This document shows, one piece after another, positions 6,908-11,360 of a stretch of DNA of 11,360 nt; the first letter of the stretch is position 1, and each line of letters opens with the position of its first letter. The position numbers and the translations under genes are program-made. The stretch is from Baffinella frigidus (taxonomy: Eukaryota; Cryptophyceae; Cryptomonadales; Baffinellaceae): positions 218,530-229,889 of the forward strand of contig MU646584.1 in the NCBI GenBank assembly GCA_026770585.1, read 5' to 3'. The notes below the pieces were generated by a model. It saw nothing but the letters and a program-made list of their open reading frames with translations. It ran no database searches and had not been told where the DNA came from.

Positions 6908-7160
6908 GAATTGCTGATATTGCTGATATCACACCCGCACAGATAACCCCACCCTAGGTTGGCGCCAGGCCTCTTCCCCCCAGGACCATACAGTACATGT
7001 AGGCAAATGATTAGGACCCTATGGTGGTCCTATGCGGGGGGGCGGGCGCGTTCTTATGAGCGAGGTGACACTACGGGGAACGGTCCGATAATTGCTGATA
7101 TTACTGATATCATATTACACCCGCGCTGATAACCCCACCCCTAGGTCGGCGCCAGGCCTC
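6908..7160. repeat. Pair of ~70-bp direct repeats (6908-6973 and 7089-7160)
   Basis: Both copies carry ATTGCTGATATT, CTGATATCA, ACACCCGC, GATAACCCCACC, CTAGGT and GGCGCCAGGCCTC in the same order; the second has a short insertion (TATT) after the palindromic GATATC. The period is about 183 bp. Between them lies the truncated MITE-1 copy F. Confidence 0.75.
7012..7066 (+). mobile_element. MITE-1 copy F, truncated
   Basis: The core (TAGGACCCTATGGTGGTCCTA) is followed by a G-rich arm and TTCTTATGAGCGAGGT, the right terminal repeat of MITE-1. The last bases (ACCCCTG) are replaced by GACACTACGGGG. The left terminal repeat is missing. ACACTACGGGGAACGGTCC at the break recurs at about 7429. Confidence 0.65.
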
Positions 7161-7229
7161 CTCGGGATCCTTCAGGTCCTGTCTGGTTCTTCGAGCTCCC
7201 AACATAGGCGGACACCGGAACTGGTTCTG

Positions 7230-7329
7230 TCCCTTAAGTGGCGAGTAGGCTCATACGCCCTACGGTAGGGCCCTAGGACCTGCCTAGGGCGAGTTAGGGT
7301 GATTAATCGCCCGTCCGCCACATAAGGGA
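7230..7329 (-). mobile_element. MITE-2 copy 3 (100 bp, inverted)
   Basis: In the opposite orientation to copies 1 and 2. The left end is TCCCTTAAGTGGCG and, inward from the right, TCCCTTATGTGGCG. TA follows at 7330-7331 but TG stands where TA is expected at 7228-7229, probably one mutation. The hairpin near 7302-7316 is GATTAATC with GGGT/GCCC arms, again a different inner sequence from copy 1. Confidence 0.78.
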
Positions 7330-7503
7330 TAGAAAGGGCATGCTTCCTCTCGGATCACGGGAGAGTCTGCATGCCCGATCGACTCGGATGCGAACAAAAG
7401 GTCGTCCGTCGACTAAGAACACTACGGGGAACGGTCCTAACGGTAATGATTGGATTGTTTCTGAGGAAATACGCCAAACGTCCGCTATGGTTGGTCACGT
7501 TAT

Positions 7504-7519
7504 CCCCGGATATCCGGGG
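7504..7519. other. 16-bp perfect palindrome CCCCGGATATCCGGGG
   Basis: A perfect dyad with no spacer. A half-site with similar flanks (GATATCCGGGGAA) lies near 4853. It could be a protein-binding site or a transposon remnant; nothing nearby decides. Confidence 0.5.
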
Positions 7520-7534
7520 AAGATGTGACTCGTA

Positions 7535-7652
7535 CAGGGGTACCTCGCTCATAAGAAACCGCCCCCACCTAGGACCCTACAGTAGGACCACGACTAGGGC
7601 CCTACGGTGGTCCTAGGGGGGTGGGCGGTTTCTTATGAGCGAGGTACCCCTG
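7535..7652 (+). mobile_element. MITE-1 copy C (118 bp, TA-flanked)
   Basis: This is the best-preserved copy. The inverted repeat CAGGGGTACCTCGCTCAT plus AAGAAACCGCCC is perfect at both ends, and TA flanks it at 7533-7534 and 7653-7654. The core is CCTACAGTAGGACC and CTAGGGCCCTACGGTGG. The minus-strand frame starting at ATG in the terminal repeat (MSEVPLY) is an artefact of the repeat. Confidence 0.92.
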
Positions 7653-7824
7653 TAGCCTTTTCAGTGGTCTGCCGAAACGTTTGAGCCATCTGCACGTTTC
7701 CTCAGGAAACTCCTAGGTTCCAGAATCTAGGATGGGGAGGAGGCAGCCGCGATCGCCCTCTCCAATACCTCCGTGTTTTTCGTGTAATGGTACTCCGCCT
7801 GCTCGAGGGAAAGCACGCGTGTTA

Positions 7825-7995
7825 GAACGCTGTGCAGAGAAGTTCGCCACGCGAAATGATGCAAAATCGAGAAATTGGAGCCATTTTGTCAACTTTTGAG
7901 AGATTTAGCACCATGAATTTCTCAAAAGTGGGCAAAATGGCTCCAATTTCCCCATTTTCCCATTTTTCAGTTGCCAACTTCTCTGCACAACGCTC
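7825..7995. mobile_element. 171-bp foldback element (MITE-3), TA-flanked
   Basis: The two halves are near reverse complements over almost the full length. GCTGTGCAGAGAAGTT at the left matches AACTTCTCTGCACAACGC at the right; further in, GAAATTGGAGCCATTTTG matches CAAAATGGCTCCAATTTC exactly, then AACTTTTGAGA matches TCTCAAAAGT. TA lies outside both ends (7823-7824, 7996-7997). It is AT-richer than its surroundings. As RNA it would be one long hairpin, a possible small-RNA source. Confidence 0.88.
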
Positions 7996-7997
7996 TA

Positions 7998-8080
7998 CTG
8001 GGGTATTTCGAACGCAAGAATCCGCTCCCCCCTAGGGGCCTGCAGCACGCCTCTTCCTAGGATCCAAGAGCGGTCCTACC
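7998..8080 (+). repeat. ~83-bp direct repeat flanking an inverted-repeat element, copy 1
   Basis: It begins CTGGGGTATTTCG, then GAATCCGCTCCCCCCTAG, CAGCACGCC, TTCCTAGGATCCA and GGTCCTA. The same order recurs at 8242-8324. It ends at the TA that in copy 2 is occupied by MITE-1 copy D. Confidence 0.8.
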
Positions 8081-8238
8081 ACACAGCGGACTTCCAAGGG
8101 ATTTTGAATAACCCTCAAGCGACAAGACCTACGACCCTACGGTAGGAAATCCGTAGGGACATAGGGGGGATTCCTAAGGATAAGGTAACCGGAAATGGCT
8201 TAGTTTTGAACATATTTTCCCTTGGCTGCCCGCTGTGT
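8081..8238. mobile_element. 158-bp inverted-repeat element between direct repeats
   Basis: ACACAGCGGACTTCCAAGGG at the left is matched inward from the right by ACACAGCGGGCAGCCAAGGG. The interior has the hairpin CCCTACGG/CCGTAGGG (8135-8158) and an AT-rich stretch. The ~83-bp direct repeats lie directly outside. No short target duplication is clear, so the whole 7998-8324 block may be one composite unit. Confidence 0.6.
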
Positions 8239-8241
8239 CGC

Positions 8242-8324
8242 CTGGGGTATCTCGCATGCACGAACCCGCTCCCCCCTCGGGGCCTACAGCAGGCCCATTC
8301 CTAGGATCCAGGGGCGGACCTACG
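8242..8324 (+). repeat. ~83-bp direct repeat, copy 2
   Basis: Same order of blocks as 7998-8080: CTGGGGTATCTCG, GAACCCGCTCCCCCCTCG, CAGCAGGCC, TTCCTAGGATCCA, GGACCTA. Its last TA abuts MITE-1 copy D, whereas copy 1 lacks the element. Confidence 0.8.
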
Positions 8325-8439
8325 GGGATACCTCGATCATAAGAAACCGCCCCCCCCCTAGGACCACCACAGGGCCCTAGGCATAGGCCTGCTGTAGGGT
8401 CCTGGGGGGGGGGGTGTTCTTATGAGCGAGGTACCCCTG
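8323..8439 (+). mobile_element. MITE-1 copy D (117 bp, TA-flanked)
   Basis: The left end has drifted (CGGGGATACCTCGATCAT) while the right end is canonical (ATGAGCGAGGTACCCCTG). TA is at 8321-8322 and 8440-8441. The core is ACCACCACAGGGCCCTAGG followed by CATAGGCCTGCTGTAGGG. Just beyond it, AGGGGGGTGGGCGAGTT (from 8441) and GGTACCCCTG (8518-8527) look like the remains of another right end split by a tandem repeat. Confidence 0.85.
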
Positions 8440-8457
8440 TAGGGGGGTGGGCGAGTT

Positions 8458-8499
8458 CACTTAAGACAGTCACTTGACCACTTAAGACAGTCACCTGAC
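8458..8499. repeat. 21-bp tandem duplication
   Basis: CACTTAAGACAGTCAC followed by TTGAC or CTGAC occurs twice in tandem (8458-8478, 8479-8499) with one difference. Confidence 0.9.
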
Positions 8500-8569
8500 C
8501 AAAAAGCGTCTCTATTCGGTACCCCTGTCCGCTCGTTGGAGTGAAACTCTCTTTCTAAAAGTCAACTCG

Positions 8570-8629
8570 CCCTGAGGAAGTTGACGTCAAGGCTTTGTTC
8601 CCTGAGGAAGTTGACGTTAAGGCTTTGTG
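8570..8629. repeat. 30-bp tandem duplication
   Basis: CCCTGAGGAAGTTGACGT followed by (C/T)AAGGCTTTGT occurs twice (8570-8599, 8600-8629). It is preceded by AAAAGTCAACTCGCCC, which resembles the inner terminal repeat of MITE-4. Confidence 0.85.
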
Positions 8630-8679
8630 TGGTGCACATTTGATCACGTGGCCCCCACATTCTGGGGGGGTTGCAAGAC

Positions 8680-8790
8680 TCGGAGTTCCCCGCGTGGATT
8701 CGAACCATAACGAACAATGCCACCAAGTATACCCTCTCGAGGACCATGTGTATGCCTAGGACCAAAACGGCATAAACAACGTTCGGAGTC
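8680..8790 (-). other. tRNA-like B-box region, possible SINE remnant
   Basis: The minus strand carries GGTTCGAATCC (8706 down to 8696), a perfect RNA polymerase III B-box. The T stem pairs only partly and no convincing A-box, anticodon arm or acceptor stem was found, so it is not a working tRNA. CGGAGTTCCCC near 8681 and CGGAGTCCCCA near 8784 flank it as imperfect direct repeats. Confidence 0.25.
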
Positions 8791-8849
8791 CCCAGTACAT
8801 CAGGGTTAGTCCCAGTGCTGGGACGTTGGGGCGAGGGGGTCTCCCGGTA

Positions 8850-8965
8850 CAGGGGTACGTTGCTCATAAGAAACAGCACCCCCTAGGACCCTACAGTAGG
8901 CATTTGCCCAAGGCCCTATGCTGGTCCTAGGGGGGGGGCTGTTTCTTATGAGCGAGGTACCCCTC
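8850..8965 (+). mobile_element. MITE-1 copy E (116 bp, TA-flanked)
   Basis: The left end is CAGGGGTACGTTGCTCAT and the right end ATGAGCGAGGTACCCCTC; TA is at 8848-8849 and 8966-8967. Removing the element and one TA rebuilds CCCGGTACCTGGTCCTCACT, which matches paralogous uninterrupted sites nearby and supports the insertion boundaries. Confidence 0.88.
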
Positions 8966-9359
8966 TACCTGGTCCTCACTATAGCAGTGAGTGACCTTTC
9001 CCGCTACTATATCTGCTCGGATTCGTCATCGGCCTGGTGCATTAATTGCGAGGTTCAGTCAAGAGTGGCGTGGCGCTGAGACGAGGGGGGGTCTCGGTAC
9101 TTGGTCGTCTTCTGGCGCATACACTCTTGCATCCCCCAGCTCCAGGCTTCAGAGTAATCTAGAACACGAACAACAAGCAGGTGAATTTCGAAATAGACCC
9201 CCCTGGACCCACAGGTTTCTCATAGGCCACCTAGACCCGCAGGTTTTTTGTAGGAGCCCCCTAGGCCGGTACCTGATCCTTACTGGACCGGTGCTCTCCC
9301 CCCCCTGGCACTTAAGTCAGGAGTGACGTGGGGCTGAGGTGGGGGGGGGGTCCTCATTG

Positions 9360-9499
9360 CACTGCGAGGCCGGATATTTTGTAAAAGTCAATTCGCCCAC
9401 AAAATCTGTCAACTTAGAAACGAGGTACCCGTAATGGGTACTTCTTTACTACACATTCGCAGGTGAGTTGACTAATACAAAAACTCCGCCCAGGCAGTG
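9360..9499 (+). mobile_element. MITE-4 copy 1 (140 bp, 5-bp target duplication)
   Basis: The element starts CACTGCGAGGCCGG and ends GGCGG-type bases with CAGGCAGTG at the right edge. Inner arms TTTTGTAAAAGTCAATTC and, inward from the right, TTTTTGTATTAGTCAACTC extend the terminal inverted repeat to nearly 40 bp. CATTG stands on both sides (9355-9359, 9500-9504). The core hairpin is GTACCC-GTAAT-GGGTAC. It has no coding capacity. A 5-bp duplication with CAC ends is compatible with Transib-like or some hAT elements; this assignment is tentative. Confidence 0.88.
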
Positions 9500-9760
9500 C
9501 ATTGGTGTTAACCAACGTGTCTCTCTCTCTCTCGCAGGTTGTTGGTTGTAAGAGGTACTTGCTCCTCACTATAGCGGTACTCCATCCACCAGCCTTCCCA
9601 AGGCGAACCAAATCGAGGCTGGAGCATGCGCCAATTCCTCGGGCGGCACCTTCGAAAACGAATGTACCACTCGCGGAAATGGCTCCAAACAATCGTCGAT
9701 CTGGTCCGCCTCGGAGGGCTGGTGGGCAGTGGTGGGACGTGAGGCGAGGGAGTTCCCGGT

Positions 9761-9790
9761 CTAGGGTGTAGGGTTTAGGGTGTAGGGTGT
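9761..9790. repeat. Short interstitial telomere-type tract at a repeat breakpoint
   Basis: CTAGGGTGTAGGGTTTAGGG and two more 7-mers lie between CCCGGT on the left and CCTGGTCCTCACTGTAGC on the right. Those flanks are the ones that surround MITE-1 copy E at 8846-8849 and 8966-8990. Confidence 0.8.
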
Positions 9791-9830
9791 GCCTGGTCCT
9801 CACTGTAGCGGTGTTCTTTTCCCACTTCCA

Positions 9831-10265
9831 GCACCTCCCGAAGCGCCAGCCACCGCCTGCATCATCAACCAGTCACCGCATTAATCTTCGTATACGTTGT
9901 ATACTTGGTGATATACGACTCTGGGTAGGTCCCTCGAGATTATCTTCTCTCTCGTGTGACCTCCCCGGCCAACCAACCCTGAGTCTATCATCCTCAGTAA
10001 AATGAATCCCAAAGGGCTAACTCTTGATAGGGTTCACCCCGAGTCCAACCGATCTGACTGCCTCCCGACGCACGAGGCACCGCCTGCGTCAACCACTTTA
10101 CAAAGAAGATCATCGACGAGTGAGTGTGGGAGAGGACAACCTGCGAGATCCACTTAGTGGTCATAAGTAGCCAGGAGGTAGCCAACTGGGGGTGTCTCTT
10201 CTCTGCTCTCAGAGCCCACTTCTAGAAACTCCCGCAGTGCGAGCCACCGCCTGTGTGTGGTTGTA
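9831..10265. repeat. Dispersed units with core AGCCACCGCCTG; no gene
   Basis: CCCACTTCCAGCACCTCCCG + GCCAGCCACCGCCTG near 9819-9859 matches CCCACTTCTAGAAACTCCCG + GCGAGCCACCGCCTG near 10217-10254. A further unit at about 10023-10105 (TTGATAGGGTTCACCCCGAG, CCGATCTGACTGCCTCCCG, CGCCTGCGTCAACCACTTTA) is matched at 10817-11043. Short frames occur on both strands without recognisable domains. Confidence 0.6.
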
Positions 10266-10267
10266 GG

Positions 10268-10326
10268 CTTCAGGCTTCAGGGTGTAGGGTCTAGGGTTTA
10301 GGGCTTAGGGTTCAGGGTTTGGGGTT
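10268..10326. repeat. Interstitial telomere-type tract, degenerate
   Basis: About eight consecutive 7-mers of the TTTAGGG type with variants TTCAGGC, TGTAGGG, TCTAGGG, CTTAGGG and TTTGGGG. It directly follows an AGCCACCGCCTG-type repeat unit. Confidence 0.8.
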
Positions 10327-10616
10327 AAGCGAATCGTGCGAGGAAGGTAGATATAAGTCTACCGGGGAAAGGGAAATCGAACACCCATGGCGCGAGGCCG
10401 GTCCGCTAAATAATATCGGTGATAGAGCGGATCTGGACCAGTTGGTTGGCAACGAAGAACTCTCTCTGTGAGCACACACGCTTCTTAATAGGGTGGACCC
10501 CAAGCTACTCTAGAACACACTCGCATTAGACTTGTGCATCACTCAACCCAAGGCTTAATGGCGAACCTAGGACCTGTATCGAGAGTAATACGGAAGACGA
10601 AGAAGAAGACACGCAT
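10327..10616. other. Gene-free stretch
   Basis: I see only short frames and a fragment TTAATAGGGTGGACCCCAAG near 10486 that resembles the GATAGGGTTCACCCCGAG arm at about 10025. No gene, RNA or transposon ends were found. Confidence 0.45.
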
Positions 10617-10834
10617 CTTCATAGGGCTGGCCCCCTATGATCTTGATAGGGTTGCCCCCCCATAATCTTCATAGGGTTGCCCCCCTATGATCTTCATAGG
10701 GTTGGCCCCCTATGATCTTCATAGGGATGCCCCCCTATGATCTTCATAGGGATGGCCCCCTATGATCTTCATAGGGTTGGCCTCCTATGATCTTCATAGG
10801 GTTGACCCCCTATGATTTTCATAGGGTTGGCCCC
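10617..10834. repeat. 25-bp satellite of hairpin-forming units, eight full copies and a partial ninth
   Basis: The unit CTTCATAGGGTTGGCCCCC + TATGAT repeats with a 25-bp period (10617-10816), followed by an incomplete copy ending GGCCCC at 10834. Each unit is self-complementary: TCATAGGG and CCCTATGA form an 8-bp stem around six bases. Variation is concentrated in the loop (TTGGCC, ATGGCC, TTGACC) while the stem is mostly kept; copy 2 is the exception. The array sits where a single ATAGGGTT..CCCCGAG arm occurs in the related unit at 10025. Confidence 0.92.
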
Positions 10835-10892
10835 GAGCACAGCCGATCAGACTACCGCTCGGAGCGCCAACTACCGCCTGCGTCGACCACTT

Positions 10893-11032
10893 CACTGCCA
10901 GCGCCGAGTTTTTGTATTAGTCAACTCACCTGCGAATGTGTAGTAAAGAAGTACCCATTACGGGTACCTCGTTTCTAAGTTGACAGATTTTGTGGGTGAA
11001 TTGACTTTTACAAAATGTCCGGCCTGGCAGTG
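10893..11032 (-). mobile_element. MITE-4 copy 2 (140 bp, inverted relative to copy 1, 5-bp target duplication)
   Basis: Same length as copy 1 and nearly identical in reverse complement. The ends are CACTGCCAGCGCCGAG and, inward from the right, CACTGCCAGGCCGGAC. CACTT flanks both sides (10888-10892, 11033-11037). The uninterrupted relative at about 10088-10105 reads CGTCAACCACTTTACAAAG with one CACTT, which shows the insertion and its 5-bp duplication. Confidence 0.92.
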
Positions 11033-11105
11033 CACTTTACAAAGAGCCGATCTGACTGCCTCCCGGAGCGTGTGCTTTTCAGAGTGAGTACGAAACTGAA
11101 GCTAG

Positions 11106-11320
11106 CATCGACGATGGGATGCATTCTCTGCACAAGTGCGTCTTTCTCACTCGAATACAGTCCCCGCTCCCTATCTTCGAGCGATACACGAGAAATACAA
11201 GTACAAGAGAGATACGTGTATCTCTCTCCGTTGGTACCTCTCGTGTATCTCCCATCGACGATTGGGATGTATCCTCTGCAGAAGTGCGTCTTTCTCACTC
11301 TAATACAGTCTTCGCTTTCT
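11106..11320. repeat. ~67-bp direct repeats around an inverted repeat
   Basis: CATCGACGATGGGATGCAT, CTCTGCA, AAGTGCGTCTTTCTCACTC and AATACAGTC at 11106-11172 recur in order at 11253-11320. Between them GATACACGAGA (11183-11193) is mirrored by TCTCGTGTATC (11239-11249), and GAGAGATAC/GTATCTCTC forms a 9-bp stem at 11207-11226. The layout, direct repeats around an inverted-repeat core, is like that of 7998-8324. Confidence 0.75.
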
Positions 11321-11360
11321 CCGTCACGACGTGTGTCTCTCTGGTACGGACGCCGAATCT

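Larger units (their letters stand above)
8806..9830. repeat. Field of diverged repeat units with core GGTACCTGGTCCTCACTATAGC
   Basis: Versions of GGTAC-CTGGTCCTCACT-ATAGC occur at about 8846/8968 (interrupted by MITE-1 copy E), 9097, 9257, 9554 and 9758/9791 (interrupted by a telomere-type tract). Several are preceded by a GGGACGT, GGCGAGGG, TCTCCCGG-type arm. The stretch has a polypyrimidine run ending in CGCAG near 9520-9537 that looks like a 3' splice site, but no supportable exon follows. No gene is called. Confidence 0.6.

Noticed and set aside
7876-7893. Resemblance of GGAGCCATTTTG to the core of the dinoflagellate spliced leader
   Set aside because: Only about ten bases match, and they lie inside the stem of the foldback element and are mirrored there. 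No donor site or gene repeat supports a spliced-leader gene.
9520-9540. Polypyrimidine run ending CGCAG as a 3' splice site
   Set aside because: It is a plausible signal, but no exon with recognisable coding content follows and the run may be a simple (TC)n repeat.
9414-9803. A 129-residue minus-strand frame with a somewhat protein-like middle (DRRLFGAISASGTFVFEGAA)
   Set aside because: It starts in sequence next to a telomere-type tract and ends inside MITE-4. There is no recognised domain and an overlapping plus-strand frame of similar quality. Not supportable without transcripts.
10893-11032. Likeness of MITE-4 ends (CAC plus an A/T-rich block) to RAG recombination signals
   Set aside because: Only CAC and a T-rich stretch agree; bases 4-7, the spacer lengths and the nonamer orientation do not. 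Kept only as a tentative Transib-type possibility based on the 5-bp duplication.
1-11360. CRISPR array, operon or phage-like system
   Set aside because: No regularly spaced identical repeats with unique spacers, no co-directional dense genes and no ribosome-binding-site pattern. The sequence is eukaryotic in character.

Overview
The window looks like nuclear DNA from a eukaryotic microbe with a plant-type telomere repeat (TTTAGGG), most likely an alga or related protist. The grounds are interspersed TTTAGGG/CCCTAAA tracts, an ankyrin gene split by GT-AG introns, and many short non-autonomous DNA transposons; there is no bacterial-style gene packing. From unverified memory, the peptides that the terminal repeats of the commonest element would encode resemble recurrent peptides in predicted cryptophyte proteins. 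That is a guess only.

Layout. 1-1530 is GC-rich with direct repeats, a 25-bp minisatellite, and a period-7 array that looks telomere-derived. 1531-2790 holds no gene I can support, only small repeats and a twin hairpin. 2791-4060 is the one convincing gene: a four-exon ankyrin-repeat protein of about 221 residues whose three introns consist almost entirely of telomere-type repeats. 4061-8800 is a transposon graveyard: five complete and one partial copy of a ~117-bp TA-flanked element (MITE-1), three copies of a ~100-bp TA-flanked element (MITE-2), a 171-bp foldback element, an inverted-repeat element between direct repeats, and many small tandem or dispersed repeats. 8800-11360 is a field of diverged ~200-300 bp repeat units carrying two 140-bp elements (MITE-4) with 5-bp target duplications, short telomere-type tracts, and a 25-bp satellite whose units fold into hairpins.

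How it fits together. Telomere-type repeats appear as introns, as short interstitial tracts and as the probable source of a minisatellite. In one case a telomere-type tract and a MITE occupy the same position in two paralogous repeat copies. This suggests that telomere-repeat addition at chromosome breaks, including breaks at transposon sites, shaped this locus and may have made introns. No operons, CRISPR arrays, rRNA or convincing tRNA genes were seen. Apart from the ankyrin gene, open frames are short, overlapping and repeat-derived.
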